In this document: positions 37,466 to 50,017 of the stretch, in pieces
Layout of the letters: the number at the start of each line of letters is the position of its first letter
Position numbering within the stretch: the stretch's first letter is position 1
From: Novosphingobium sp.
GTDB taxonomy: Bacteria; Pseudomonadota; Alphaproteobacteria; Sphingomonadales; Sphingomonadaceae
Reading direction: 5' to 3'
Assembly (NCBI GenBank): GCA_016719755.1
Contig: JADJYM010000016.1
Coordinates: 638,790-702,789 of the forward strand
DNA length: 64,000 nt
Program-made: the position numbers and the translations under genes
Notes under the pieces: model-generated
The model's database searches: none
The model's input: the letters and a program-made list of their open reading frames with translations, nothing else
Told to the model about the DNA's origin: nothing

Positions 37466-38032
37466 CGAGCCTTCAAATGCGCCTTGATCGGATCCGGGAC
37501 AGGGTCACATCCGAAGAATTCTTGCATGGTCGCGGCCTTGGGAAATGACGTGCCGTTCTACGCATTCGATTATCCCAGTGCTTCAGAGGAGCAAGTAAAC
37601 AATCACATCGAATGGCTGCTCGACGATCTCTCCCGCAAAACAGCGCTTCATGTTGGCGTGGTCAACATGCTTGAGCTGGCTGTAGATCAGTTGAAGAAGC
37701 GCGACCTTTACTCAAAGGCACTGACGATGGAGAGATCCAAGGGCGTTGCCGCCTTGCTTAGCGCCCTCAAGGGACCGCTTGAACCGGGTAAAATGGCCGC
37801 TGCATTGCTAGACAAGTTCGACGCAAAGCCAATCGACATGCTGTTCCTGACTGGCGTCGGTCCGGCTTATCCTTTGATCCGGACCCATAGCCTTCTCAAC
37901 AATCTGCAGCCTTTGTTGGGAAGTGTGCCGTTGGTTCTGTTTTTCCCGGGCCGCTTTAGCGGGCAGAGCCTTCAATTGTTCGGTGATATGCAAGAAACGC
38001 CGTACTATCGCGCATTTAGATTGGTGGATTGA
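37462..38032 (+). pseudogene. brxB: BREX protein BrxB (DUF1788), one extra A
   Basis: The frame opens at ATG 37462 (MTSLQMRLDRIRDRVTSEEFLHGRGLG) but hits a stop after 28 codons. Deleting one A from AAA at 37543-37545 joins GLG to NDVPFYAFDYPSASEEQVNNHIEWLL and gives the normal DUF1788 protein of about 190 residues ending YYRAFRLVD. The role in BREX is unknown but it is essential in tested systems. The homopolymer position makes a sequencing error quite possible. Confidence 0.83.
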
Positions 38033-41000
38033 TGCTCATGAATATCGAAAGTATTTTTGCCAAAGACATCAATCGCCCGATCAATGGCGTTATCAAGGCC
38101 GATCAGCGCGATAAAGCCTATAACGAACTTGAAGAGTACGTGATCACCAAAGAGGTGGATCGGCATTTGCGTCAGTTCGTAAACGCCTTTCTTCAGGGAA
38201 TTGACAGCAAGAATGACGCTGAGGTTTCCGCCAGGATGGGCGTCTGGGTCTCCGGATTTTTCGGATCAGGCAAATCCCATTTCATCAAGATTTTGTCCTA
38301 CCTGCTGGCCAATGACGCGGTAGCCGAAGACGGCAAACCTGATCGGGTGCCCCTCGACTTCTTCATTGAGAAAGCCGCTGGCGACAGCGCCTTTCAGGGC
38401 GACTTGCGGCGAATGGCAAACGCCCAGACTGAGGTCATACTCTTCAACATTGATAGCAAGGCGGAGCAAAATCATAGCCGGGATGCCATCCTCCAGGTTT
38501 TCCTGAAGGTTTTCAACGAGCACCTCGGATACTGTGGGGATCATCCGGAAGTCGCCCACATGGAGCGCTTTCTGGATGCCAAGGGCAAGTTCCAGGCATT
38601 CATCGATGTGCTGGCCGCTGACCATAACCTTGACTGGAGAGCGGAGCGCGACTCCTACCAGTTCTATGGCTCGGAGGTCGCTGCAGCGCTGAGCAAGGTT
38701 CTCAACCAACGGATCGAGGACCCTCAAGCGTGGATTGATAACCTCGATAAAGGTCTGGCCCTGACCATCGAGAACTTTGCCAAGTGGGTCAGGCAGTACC
38801 TTGATCAATCGGGCGGGGCAAAGCGCTTGGTCTTTCTTGCCGACGAGGTTGGCCAGTTCATCGGCGGCCAGTCCCAACTCATGCTCAACCTCCAGACGAT
38901 AACGGAAAATCTTGGCACTGTTTGCGAAGGCCGGGCATGGGTGGTGGTCACTTCGCAGGAGGACATCGAAGCGGTCGTTGGAGGGGCGTTCGAGAAGGAT
39001 CGCAGCAAGGACTTCTCGAAGATCCAGGGTCGGTTTACGACGCGCCTTTCACTTTCGGGAGCAAACGCGGATGAGGTTATTCAGCGACGTCTGCTCGAGA
39101 AAGCCCCCGCAGCCCAAGATGCTTTGAAAGCGTTATTTCGCGAAAAGGGAGACATCCTGCGCAATCAGATCACGTTCCGTGATTCAGGCATCACGCTGCG
39201 TTCTTTTGCTGATACGGATGGCTTTGTTGAATGCTACCCATTCGCTCCATATCAATTTCTGTTGGTCCAGAAGATATTCGAAGCCAGTCGCCAATTTGGC
39301 GCGACGGGCGGTCACCTTTCGAAGGGTGAGCGCTCAATGCTGGATGCATTCCAGACTGCTGCGAAGGCTATCAAGAACAAGCCCATCGGGGCGCTCGTCC
39401 CACTGGATGCCTTTTACCCCGCAATTGAGAGCTTTCTGGAAGGTGTCGTCCGCACGGCGATCGGCCGGGTAGAGAACATTGCAGACCGCAGCGACTATGA
39501 TGCGCGAGTTCTGAAGACCCTGTTCCTCATTCGCTATGTCGAGGAAGTCCCTGCCAACATCGACAATCTGGTCACGTTTTTCGTGGACGAGGACGACGCG
39601 GACAAGCGGGCGTTGAGGTCAGAGATCGAGCAGAGCCTGCTTCGGCTCGAGCGCGAAACGTTGATCAGCCGCAATGGCGATCTCTACTTCTGCCTGACGA
39701 ACGAAGAGCGGGACATCAACAAGGAGATCAAAGATCAGGACTACAGCCAGGCGGACCTCAACCGCCTGCTTGGCGACGTGATCTTCGAAGACGTATTGCG
39801 GGATCGCCGTTATCGCCATGCCGCTAACGGGAAGGATTTCGATCTCACCCGGTTGATTGACCTGACGCCCTTTGGCAACCGGGTAGAGGGCAGCTTGATC
39901 CTGTCCGTCTTGACCCCTCTGGCGCCAGACTTTGGCACCTTCAACGACGCGCGGTGCATCGAGTTGAGCGTGGATGGCTCCGTCGGGCAGGTCGTGGTCA
40001 AGTTGCGCGACGATCAGAAGCTGTCAGACGAAATCACCGCTTACATCAAAACAGAGGCCTACCTGCGCCTCAAATCTGATGGTTCACTGCCACAAACAAC
40101 CAAGCGCATTCATGACGACAAGCGCCTAGAAAACTCACAACGCCGCAATCGTATCAGCACCTCGCTCACGCAAATGCTTGAGGAAGCAAAATTTTATGTG
40201 CTGGGCAACGAGAAGAGCTTTCCTGGCACACCCAAGGTCGCAGTCGATGCCGCGCTGCGATACCTCGTCGAAAACAGCTACAACAAGCTGTCCTTCATCC
40301 AGCATTCGCCGTCGGATCAGTCGGCCGAATTGCGCCGCGTGCTGGCCGATCCTAGCGGCGAAGAGCTCGATCTGCTTGGCGGCAGTCAGAATGCCCGGGC
40401 GCTCAAAGACGTGCTGGAATATGTCGAGCTGCTCAGCGGACGCAGTCAGTCGGTCAATCTCGGGTCTTTGATCACTGAACGTTTCGCGCGGCATCCCTAT
40501 GGCTGGAAAGAACTCGATACGTTGCTGCTCGTCTGCCGGCTGTTCAAGGCTGGCCAGATCGAGTTGCACGCGAATGGCGGCAAGCTTCAGGCGGGCGACG
40601 TTTACGCGCAAATCGACGGATCGACTAAATGGAATAGGGTCAGCCTGTCGCGCCGGAAGACGGTGGACAAGGCGGACATCCAGTCGGTGCGCGTCTTGGC
40701 GCGTGACCTGTTTGGCACTGCGGCACCGGAAGGCGAAGATGATCTGCACAACTGGCTGCGCGATCGCTTTGCCAAGCAATCGCAGCTCCTGGCGCAATGG
40801 TCGGGCTTGGCAGCGACGGGTGCCTATCCCGGTTCGGACGAAATCGCCGACCTGCAAGGCATGCTCAACAAGCTGCTCGCCAACCGCGACAGTTTCGGCT
40901 TCCTCGGTCACGCCAAGGCCCACGCGGCCGACCTCGGGGATTATGGTGAGCGATTCCAGCGCCTGGAAACGTTCTACACGCAGCAAAAGCCGCAATGGGA

Positions 41001-41676
41001 AGCACTGCGGTCCGCCTTCCGCGACGAGTTTGAGCCCAACGCCTTCTTCCTGAACCGGGATACCGACGCGGCGGCGGCGTTGGCAACAGGGCGCTCGATC
41101 CTGAACGATCCGCGCCCTTATGGCCGGATCAAGGAAAGTGCGCCGCTGATTCAGACCCTGCGGTCGCGAAACGAAACCGTCATCGCCGAGCGGCGCGCAG
41201 AGGCATTGGCCAAGGTTGATCCGCAAATCGAAACGCTGCGGTCCGATCTGGCTGGCATCGGCGTTGATGCTGACTTTTCGAACAAATGCCTCAAGCCGAT
41301 TCAGGATATCCGCAAACGGATCGAGGTTGAAACCAATACCGGGCAGATCACCAACCTGATCGAGGAAGCGGCCGAAGCTGCCGAGCTTGCGCATTCCGAT
41401 ATCGAGAAAGCGGTCGAAGCAGCAAAGATTGCCGCTGCAACACCCCAGCCTTCGCCTGAGCCTTCGGTTGTCAAGCAGCCCGGCGCGACGCCTTACAATC
41501 CTGGCCCCAAGGTCAAGGCGCCGGAGAATTTCAAGCCGCGCCGTCAGATTTCGGCCAAACTGCCCGCATCCAAGCCCTATCTCGAAACGCGCGAGGATGT
41601 TGACGAATATCTGGCCGCGCTGCGCAAGCAGCTTGAAGAGGCCATCGCCAGCAACGCCCGCATCGAAATCCTCTGA
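38032..41676 (+). CDS. brxC: BREX P-loop protein BrxC
   Basis: A 1,214-residue ATPase at the core of BREX. Walker A is GFFGSGKSHF at residues 75-84; the segment LVFLADEVGQFIGGQSQLMLNLQ holds the Walker B region. A long helical middle and a proline/lysine-rich stretch (EPSVVKQPGATPYNPGPKVKAP) precede the C-terminal ETREDVDEYLAALRKQLEEAI. The frame is intact over 3.6 kb. The ATG at 38032 overlaps the brxB stop; MNIES at 38038 is an alternative start. Confidence 0.93.
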   Translation: MLMNIESIFAKDINRPINGVIKADQRDKAYNELEEYVITKEVDRHLRQFVNAFLQGIDSKNDAEVSARMGVWVSGFFGSGKSHFIKILSYLLANDAVAEDGKPDRVPLDFFIEKAAGDSAFQGDLRRMANAQTEVILFNIDSKAEQNHSRDAILQVFLKVFNEHLGYCGDHPEVAHMERFLDAKGKFQAFIDVLAADHNLDWRAERDSYQFYGSEVAAALSKVLNQRIEDPQAWIDNLDKGLALTIENFAKWVRQYLDQSGGAKRLVFLADEVGQFIGGQSQLMLNLQTITENLGTVCEGRAWVVVTSQEDIEAVVGGAFEKDRSKDFSKIQGRFTTRLSLSGANADEVIQRRLLEKAPAAQDALKALFREKGDILRNQITFRDSGITLRSFADTDGFVECYPFAPYQFLLVQKIFEASRQFGATGGHLSKGERSMLDAFQTAAKAIKNKPIGALVPLDAFYPAIESFLEGVVRTAIGRVENIADRSDYDARVLKTLFLIRYVEEVPANIDNLVTFFVDEDDADKRALRSEIEQSLLRLERETLISRNGDLYFCLTNEERDINKEIKDQDYSQADLNRLLGDVIFEDVLRDRRYRHAANGKDFDLTRLIDLTPFGNRVEGSLILSVLTPLAPDFGTFNDARCIELSVDGSVGQVVVKLRDDQKLSDEITAYIKTEAYLRLKSDGSLPQTTKRIHDDKRLENSQRRNRISTSLTQMLEEAKFYVLGNEKSFPGTPKVAVDAALRYLVENSYNKLSFIQHSPSDQSAELRRVLADPSGEELDLLGGSQNARALKDVLEYVELLSGRSQSVNLGSLITERFARHPYGWKELDTLLLVCRLFKAGQIELHANGGKLQAGDVYAQIDGSTKWNRVSLSRRKTVDKADIQSVRVLARDLFGTAAPEGEDDLHNWLRDRFAKQSQLLAQWSGLAATGAYPGSDEIADLQGMLNKLLANRDSFGFLGHAKAHAADLGDYGERFQRLETFYTQQKPQWEALRSAFRDEFEPNAFFLNRDTDAAAALATGRSILNDPRPYGRIKESAPLIQTLRSRNETVIAERRAEALAKVDPQIETLRSDLAGIGVDADFSNKCLKPIQDIRKRIEVETNTGQITNLIEEAAEAAELAHSDIEKAVEAAKIAAATPQPSPEPSVVKQPGATPYNPGPKVKAPENFKPRRQISAKLPASKPYLETREDVDEYLAALRKQLEEAIASNARIEIL

Positions 41677-41690
41677 AAGTTCTGCTTCCG

Positions 41691-44600
41691 ATGGCTTCCA
41701 ACCGCAACGTCCTGAAGAAATATGCCCCGCAGGCTCGGCTTGATTTCATTCAGGCCATGACCAACCGCGCGGCCCAGTTCGGCATCACCAAGGCCGGGAG
41801 CGCTGCTGGCGAAGTTCAGGGCGATCTTTTCATCCTGAACGGCAAGGCGTTCCCGCGTTCGGTTGCGAACCAACGCGCGCGGCTGATCGCGCGCATTGCG
41901 CGGGAAGGCTTTGCTCAGGTGATGGAGGCTGTTGCCTACACCTGGTTCAACCGGTTTCTCGCCATCCGGTATATGGAATTGCACCACTATTTCGATCATG
42001 GCTGCCGCGTCCTGTCGCACCCGGCGGGCCATGATGAGCCTGAATTGCTGGAGAAGGCCGCTTCGATCAATCTTCCCGGACTCAACCGTGATGAGATCGT
42101 CAATCTCAAGCTGGACGGCACCAAGGACGAGCAGATCTATCGCAATCTGCTGATCGCCCAGTGCAATGATCTGCACCGCGCGATGCCGTTCCTGTTCGAG
42201 AAGATCGACGACGAGACCGAACTGCTGTTGCCGGAAAACCTGCTGCAATCCGACAGCATCGTGCGCAAGCTGGTGAACGAGATCGCCGAGGCCGAATGGC
42301 AGGAAATCGAGATCATTGGCTGGCTCTACCAGTTCTACATCTCGGAGAAGAAGGATCAGGTAATCGGCAAGGTGGTGAAGTCGGAAGACATCCCCGCCGC
42401 CACCCAGCTTTTCACGCCCAACTGGATCGTGAAATACATGGTCCAGAACAGCCTTGGGGCGCAGTGGCTGGCGACCTATCCCGAAAGCGGCATTCGTTCG
42501 GGCATGGAATACTACATCGCCCCGGCTGAGCAGACGCCGGAGGTGCAGGCACAGATCGATGCCATCACGCCAAAGCAGCTTGATCCCGAAGCCATCACCC
42601 TGATCGATCCTGCGGTTGGGTCAGGCCACATTCTGGTCGAAGCCTACGATCTGTTCCGCGCGATCTATCTGGAACGGGGCTACACCAAGCGGGAAGCGGC
42701 GCGCGCGATCCTGACGAAGAATCTGTTCGGTCTCGATATCGATGACCGGGCGGCGCAGATGGCGGGGTTTGCTCTGCTGATGAAAGCCTGCGCGGATGAT
42801 CGCACCGTGCTGCGCAGTCCGCCCAAGCTGAACGTGCTGGCCTTGCAGGATAGCGAAGGGCTGGATGCCGATGCGTTGGCGAAGGCGCTGTTGCCGCAAG
42901 AGCGGTTTGAGATGGTGCCTAGCGGCGATTTGCTGCCTGAAACTCTATCCCAGCCCACCTTGTCGGCCCAGCAACCCACATCGAAAGAGGCCAAGGCGAT
43001 AAAGGCGCTGGTGGCGCTGTTCGATGGGGCCAAAACTTTTGGTTCACTGATCACGGTGCCTGATGCGGTGATGCAGAGCTTGCCTTTGCTCGATGCACTG
43101 TTGGCAAAGCCGCTGACGGGTGATCTGCTGCTGCGGCAGGCACAAGAGGATGCACAGGAGGCGTTGAGGCCGCTTATTGAGCAGGCTCGTTTGTTGGGTG
43201 GCCGCTTCGACTGCGTGGTTGCCAATCCGCCGTACATGGGCGGCAAGGGGATGAATGCCGATCTGAAGGCGTTTGCAAGGAAGCGTTATCCCGACAGCAA
43301 ATCCGACCTCTTCGCTGTTTTCATTGATCGAAATCTGGAATTTGCAGCCGACCACGGCTTGGTTGCTATGATCACCATGCAAAGCTGGATGTTCCTTTCA
43401 TCCTACGAAAATTTGCGCCTCAAACTTCTGGAACATGCAACGCTGTCGAGCATGGCTCATTTGGGCGCGAGAGCTTTGATAGCATTGGCGGTGAAGTGGT
43501 TTCGACCACGGCTTTTCGTCCTTCAGATCTCCCCACATGGCAAATTTCAAGGGCGGCTATGTCCGGCTGACCCACGCGAAATTGGAAGCAGCTAAAAAGT
43601 CCGACCTTGAGCAAGCTATCGCAAAAGCTGACTGTGGCTGGTTCTTTCATGCCTCAGCGACAGATTTCGAGCAAATTCCAGGGAGGCCTATTGCATACTG
43701 GATTAGCAATGAATTTCGCGAGGCCTTTTTGCTGGGGATACCATTCGGCGAATTGGTGCATCCGCGACAAGGTCTTGCAACCGGAAGCAACGACACATTC
43801 TTGGAGAAAGTGGTTTGAACTGAACATCAATGAGATCAGTTTTGACACAGGCTCGATATCCGATCTGGCAGAACTAAAAAACGGTGGTTCCACACAATAA
43901 AGGCGGAGATTGGAGAAAATGGTTTTGAAATTTGAATATGTAGTTGATTGGTTCGGCGATGGTCATGGAAAAAAATTTTAAAGACGAAGGTGTCTCGGCG
44001 GTCGCCCTCTAAATCGGAGTATTACTTCAAGGAGAGTGTCACGTGGTCAGATATTACGACCAACTCTTTTGGGGCAAGATATTACCGGGTTTATAGTTTG
44101 ATGAAAGGCTCTTCCGGATTTCCGCAAGAGAGTGAATTCTATGCTTCAATCGCGATACTAAATAGTCGCCTTATGAATGAGTTTATGGCGGTTCTAAATC
44201 CGACCTCAACTTTTCAAGTTGGTGACATGGCTCGCGTGCCTTTTATTAGAGCGTCAACTGTCGAAGATAATGCAAAGAATGTCAATTGTCAAAACATGAC
44301 TGGGATTGTTTTGAAGTTTCTTGCGATTTTTCCAGATCCCCTTTGCTCCAACAAGGGTTTGCCGCAAAAGCCCTTTCAGATTCTTATGGTTTTCTCGTGA
44401 AGCATCAACGCTCCATAACGGCTGAAGCGGGTTGCCTTGAAGGCAGAACAACCGGCTCTTCATCAAAGCTTATGGCCTTCAAAACGAACTAACCCCTGAA
44501 GTCCCGTTGTCGGAAATAACCCTCACCTGCAATCCGCACTACCGCTACGGCGGCGACCTGACTGATGAGGAGCGCGAAGCGCGCCTGAAGTCGGACACGA

Positions 44601-45349
44601 TGCGCGAACTCGTGTCCTATGCTGTCGGATGCATGATGGGCCGCTACTCGCTGGCGGAGCCGGGCCTGATCTACGCACATTCCGGTGGCATGGGCTTCGA
44701 TCCGTCACGCTACGGCGCATTTCCGGCTGACGATGACGGCATCATTCCGCTGACCGAAGAGCAGTGGTTTCTAGACGATGCCGCTGCCCGGATCGAAGAG
44801 TTCCTCGGTGTCGCTTGGCCAGAAGCGCCGATCATCGAAACCCTGACCACGCTGATGGATGGCCTCTCCATGGACAAGGCGGGTGAGCCACGCGCTGCAT
44901 TGCGGTCGTACCTGTCAAAGCAGTTCTACAAGGACCACCTTCAGACGTACAAGAACCGCCCGATCTACTGGCTGTTCTCATCGGGCAAGCACAAGGCGTT
45001 CGAGGCGCTGGTCTATCTCCACCGTTACAATGAAGGCACGCTGGCGCGGATGCGCACCAACCATGTCACCCCGCTGATGGGCAAGTTGCAGCAGCGGATC
45101 AGCGATCTGGATGCCGAAATCGCCACCTCATCCTCCTCGGCGGAAAAGACCCGCAAGAGCCGGGACAAGGACAAGATTGCCAAGCAGTTGATTGAACTGC
45201 GCACTTTTGACGAGGAACTGCGCCACCTGGCCGATCAGCGCATCGCGCTCGATCTGGATGACGGTGTGAAGGTCAATTACGCCAGGTTCGGCAATCTGCT
45301 CGCCTTTAAGGACAAGGTTTGCCCGAAGAAAAAGGGTGAGGACGAGTAA
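41691..45349 (+). pseudogene. pglX: BREX adenine methyltransferase PglX with a cluster of frameshifts
   Basis: The enzyme methylates a non-palindromic adenine site so that BREX can tell host DNA from phage DNA. Residues 1-600 are in frame, with DPAVGSGHILVEAYD (SAM-binding motif I) and CVVANPPYMGGKG (NPPY catalytic motif). Between about 43470 and 44510 the family sequence jumps among frames at least six times: LGARA to FDSIGGEVVSTTAF, then FVLQISPHG, then FKGGYVRL, WFELNINEISFDTG, SEYYFKESVTWSDITTNSFGARYY and KHDWDCFEVS. From about 44507 one frame runs to the stop at 45349. The damaged kilobase covers the expected target-recognition part. Confidence 0.88.
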
Positions 45350-45351
45350 GC

Positions 45352-47987
45352 GTGGACCTGACCCACATCCACACCCATCTGAAACGCCTGTTTTCCAGCG
45401 GCGGCCATGATCATGCGGGCAACCGCATCGTCTGGTGGCAGGATCGCGAAGGCGAATTTGCCGAGGAACTGGATAAGCTCGATCTCGAAAACTGCCATGA
45501 CGATGGCGTGGCGCTGATCCGGCTGGGTGAGGAGTCCACGCTGGCGCTGAAGGTCAGGATGCTGCTGGAAGAGCCCAAGGCGCGCTTCCTGATCTATGAA
45601 CGCGGTGCCTTGCCGGACCCGGCGCACGATATGCTGCTCGACATCCGCAAATGGGCGGCCCCCTTTGCCGCGGACAAGTCGACGCTGATCCTGCGCGAAC
45701 TGGGCTTGATCGATGAGCTATCGCTCAAATCCCACATTGCCGATCGCGCCCGCTTCTTTGCCAGCCGGGAACGGATGGACAAGCTCGTCCGGTTCATCGC
45801 GCCCGGCGACGGCGCCTATCAGATCGATCTCAAGATCATGGCGGTGCTGGCCCGCGCGCCGCAGCCGCAGCTCTCGCAGATCCTGCGCATCTTGCTGGCC
45901 GAACTCGATCCCCAGGAGCTGACGGCCGACAGCAAGACACTCGCCGAATTCCAGCGCTTTGGCGTGGAGCAGGCCTTCTGGGACTTTGTCGCGCAAGAGT
46001 TTCGCTATGCCGACGAAGGGCCATGCCTGCGCAACCTGCTGCTGCGCCTGTTCGCCACGGACTTTGCCCGCCATGTGACCGGCAAGGTTCCGGTGTCGCT
46101 GACGCATCTGGTGCTGCCCAACGGCGGCGGCTCCAACGCGATAGTCTTCATGGATGGCTGGCGCGATTCCAGCAGCCACCAGCGATCCTATGATGCCCTG
46201 TCCGCCATCATTGCCGAAGATCTGCGCATCAAGAGCCAGCTGAGCGGTTTCGCGCTGGCCGATCTGGAGATGGTTCACAGCTTCCTCGATGTCGAGAAGC
46301 GATTGGCATCTCTGCTTGTGCGCGAAGTGCTGGATGCTTCGAAACGGTCAATGCCGCGCGGATCACGGATATCGCGCGCAGTCGCCAGAACGCTTATTGG
46401 GCCAACGCCGAGAAACCGTCGACCGAAGATGCGCCCCGCGCGGCGCTGCATAGCGTTTACGACGCAATCATCCATGCCGGCGCATTTCTGGCGCTCAAGG
46501 GTGAAGTGGGTGCGCATGTTCGCAGCAACACCGCCTCTGAAACGTGGAAACTCTACACTGATCGCCTCTACCGCTTCGACCAGCTCTATCGCCTGTTCGG
46601 CGAGGCGGCAGACGTGGCGGAAGCCCAGAACTGGGATGTTCTCAAAGACCTGCGCAGCCATATCGAGGATGTGTATGGCAACTGGTATCTGGCCGAGTTG
46701 GGGAATCTGTGGACCAGTCAGGCAGAGGCGGAATTGCTGCCTGCCTGGCATTTGCCGAACATCATCAACCAGTATGATTTCTTTGCCCGTGAGGTGCAGC
46801 CAGTTCTGGATGCAGACCCCGGTCGGCGCGTCGTCGTGATCATCTCCGACGCATTCCGGTACGAAGCGGCGCAGGAGCTGTTCGCCGCCATGCGGGGAAC
46901 CGACCGCTATCAGGCGACGATGGATTCGATGCTCGGTGTCCTGCCATCCTACACCGCGCTGGGCATGGCCTCGCTCTGCCGCACGGGCACTGGCCTATGC
47001 GCCGGACGGCTCGGTGCAGGTCGATGGAAAATCATCCAGTGGGTTGGAGGCGCGCAAAAAGCTGCTTGAGGCAGTGGGTGGGATCGCGATCAAGGCATCC
47101 GATCTGATGGAAATGAAGAAGGAGGACGGCAAGGCCTTCTTCAAGCCCTACCGCGTGATCTACGTCTATCACAACCAGATCGATCAGACGGCGGACACGG
47201 GCAACGAAGAGAAAACCTTCGTCGCCGTCCGGACGACGATCGATGAGATCGCGGCGCTGGTTCGCCGGGCATTCACGTTCAACTGTAATCGCGCGATTGT
47301 AACCGCCGATCACGGCTTCCTGTTCCAAAGCGCGCCTCCCGGCGACGGCCACAAGAACGCGATCAAGACCCGCCCGGAAGGGGCGGTGATCGCCAAGAAG
47401 CGCTATCTGATTGGAACCGATCTCGGCAGCAATGATGGCGCCATCAGCGGCGATATCGCCACTACCGCGAAAGCCAGTACCGATATGGGGTTCTGGGTTC
47501 CCAAGGGGATCAACCGCTTTCATTTTGTGGGCGGAAGCCGCTTTGTCCATGGCGGCGCGATGCCGCAGGAAATCTGCATCCCCCTGCTGCGTGTCAACTA
47601 CGCGCGCGGAGAAGGCAAAGGCCGCGAACAGACCCGCGTAACGAAGGTCGGGCTGGCCGCGCTGTTTCACAGCACACGGATTACGACGTCCCGCCACCGA
47701 TTCACGATCACGCAAACAGAAGCCGCGTCCGACCGGGTGCAGCCGGTAACAGCCAGAATCGCGCTCTATGATGGCGATCAGCAAATTTCGAATGCCGAGG
47801 TCATTGCTTTTGATTCCACAGCCAAGGACATGAACCTTTGGAAGAAAGAGGTCTGGCTCACGCTGGCCAACCAGTCATTCGACCCGCACAAGAAATACCA
47901 ATTGATCGTTCGCGATACCGAAGATCAGCTGGATCTCTTCCGCCTCATCCCGTCACCATCAGTCTGGCCTTTGAAAATGACTCCTGA
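45352..47987 (+). pseudogene. pglZ: BREX protein PglZ, frameshifted
   Basis: A member of the alkaline-phosphatase superfamily needed for BREX defence. GTG start at 45352 two bases after pglX. In-frame motifs are VVVIISDAFRYEAAQEL and IVTADHGFLFQSAPP. Breaks occur near 46340 (a C missing in GCTTC-GAAACG), near 46970-46995 (two bases missing; LPHRALAYAPDG expected) and near 47948 (one base missing). The intended C-terminus PVTISLAFENDS stops at 47987, overlapping the brxL start. Because of the last break the frame appears to run on into brxL, which is an artefact. Confidence 0.85.
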
Positions 47988-50017
47988 CCCTCACACCAAG
48001 AACGATGTCGATGCGCTGCTGGTTCAGCAGTTCGCCGGTAAAGTCGTTCGCAAAGATCTCACCAAACTGGTCAAGGAAGGGGCAAATGTCCCGACTTATG
48101 TTCTCGAGTACCTGCTCGGAACCTATTGCGCATCCGACGATGAGCAGACGATCCGCGAGGGGCTGGAGACAGTCAAGGGTGTCTTGGCGGAGAACTATGT
48201 TCGCCCCGATGAGGCGGAAAAAATTAAGTCGAAAATCCGGGAGCGAGGCAGCTACAAGATCATCGATAAGGTCAGCGTCCGCCTGAACGAAAAGCGAGAC
48301 GTCTACGAGGCGCTTTTGGCCAACCTTGGCGTCAAGGATGCCGAGATCGATACCCGGTTCGTCAAGGCCAACGAGAAGCTGCTCGCGGGTGGGATCTGGT
48401 GCATTGTTACCGTGCATTACTTCTTCGAGGAGGGCTCCAAGCGGTCGCCGTTCTCGGTTGCAGACCTGAAGCCGATTCAGATGCCAAACATGGACATGGG
48501 CGAGCTGTTCGAGGCGCGGAAGCACTTAACCACCAAGCAGTGGATCGATGCCCTGACCCGCTCAACAGGGATGGAGCCGACTGTACTGGACGAGCGCACC
48601 CTTTGGCACCTGCTGGTGCGGCTCATCCCGTTTGTCGAAAACAACTACAATGTCTGTGAGCTTGGCCCTCGGGGCACGGGCAAATCCTACGTTTACGAGG
48701 AAGTCAGTCCCAACAGCATCCTGGTCTCAGGTGGCCAGACCACCGTCGCGAACCTCTTCTACAACATGTCCCGGCGACAGGTTGGATTGGTCGGTATGTG
48801 GGACGTAGTCGCCTTCGACGAAGTGGCTGGGATCAATTTCAAGGAGCCTGACGGCGTCCAGATCATGAAGGGCTACATGGCCAATGGTTCGTTCGCTCGT
48901 GGGCGAGATTCCATTTCGGCTTCAGCCAGCATGGTCTTTGTCGGCAACATCAACCAGTCGGTCGATACCTTGGTGAAGACCAGCCACCTGCTGGCACCGT
49001 TCCCCCAGGTCATGATCGACAGCGCCTTCTTCGACCGCTTCCATGCTTACATACCGGGTTGGGAAGTGCCGAAAATGCGTCCGGAGTTTTTCACCAACCG
49101 CTACGGATTGATCACCGATTATCTCGCCGAATTCATGCGCGAAATGCGTAAGCGCAGCTTTGCAGATGCGATTGATCGCTATTTCAAGCTGGGCAACAAT
49201 CTGAACCAGCGCGACACGATTGCAGTTCGCAAAACCGTCTCGGGTCTTTTGAAGCTGCTCTACCCCAACGGCGAGTTCGACAAGGAAGCTGTCCGTCAGT
49301 GCCTCGAATATGCGCTGGAAACACGCCGCCGGGTCAAGGAGCAGTTGAAGAAGATTGGGGGCATGGAATTCTATGACGTCCATTTCTCTTACATCGACCA
49401 AGACACTCACGAAGAGCGGTTTGTCTCGGTGCCAGAGCAAGGCGGCGGCAAGCTAATCCCCGATGGGCCGATGAACCCTGGCGTTCTCCACACAATCGGG
49501 ACAGGCAGTGGAGGTCACCTGGGCCTCTATCGGCTCGAAACCCAGATCACCGCCGGCACAGGAAAACTTGCAGTTTCCGGAATTAGTTCGAACAGTTCGG
49601 CTCGTGAGGCCCTCAAGGTTGGCTTCGATTTCTTCCGGGCCAACATTGCCCGGATCAGTGGGTCCGCAAAGGCAAGTGAACATGACTACCATGTTCACTT
49701 GGTCGAACTTCAGAACAGCGGTGCGACGACGTCGATCACGCTTGCTGGGTTTGTCGCAGCCTGTTCCGGGATACACGAGCCGCTTCAGGGGCAGCTGGTC
49801 GTGCTTGCAGACATGAGCCTGGGCGGGGAACATAGCCAGTCGAAAATCTCGCAGGCTGCATGCGGCAGCCTTCGATTGTGGCGCAAAACGGGTGCTTTTG
49901 CCCATGTCGAGCGTGACCGATATCCCTTCAATTCCCGGGGAGCTCTTTGCCAAGTTCCAAACGTCGTTTTATTCCGACCCGGTCGATGCCGTATTCAAGG
50001 CATTGGGCGTCGACTGA
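47977..50017 (+). pseudogene. brxL: BREX Lon-like protein BrxL, frame broken near the 3' end
   Basis: An AAA+ protein of about 680 residues with a Lon-like C-terminal domain; the last gene of type I BREX. ATG 47977 gives MTPDPHTKNDVDALLVQQFAGKVVRKDL. Walker A is ELGPRGTGKSYVYEE; Walker B is VVAFDEVAGI. The Lon-like part includes SGGHLGLYRLETQITAGTGKL. Near 49830-49860 the frame breaks; the intended end FDCGAKRVLLPMSSVTDIPSIPGELFAKFQTSFYSDPVDAVFKALGVD stops at 50017. As written translation runs to 50061. Confidence 0.85.

Noticed and set aside
41691-45349. Phase-variable switching of pglX by a simple repeat tract
   Set aside because: The breaks are several scattered single-base changes; I see no long homopolymer or short tandem repeat that could toggle the gene.
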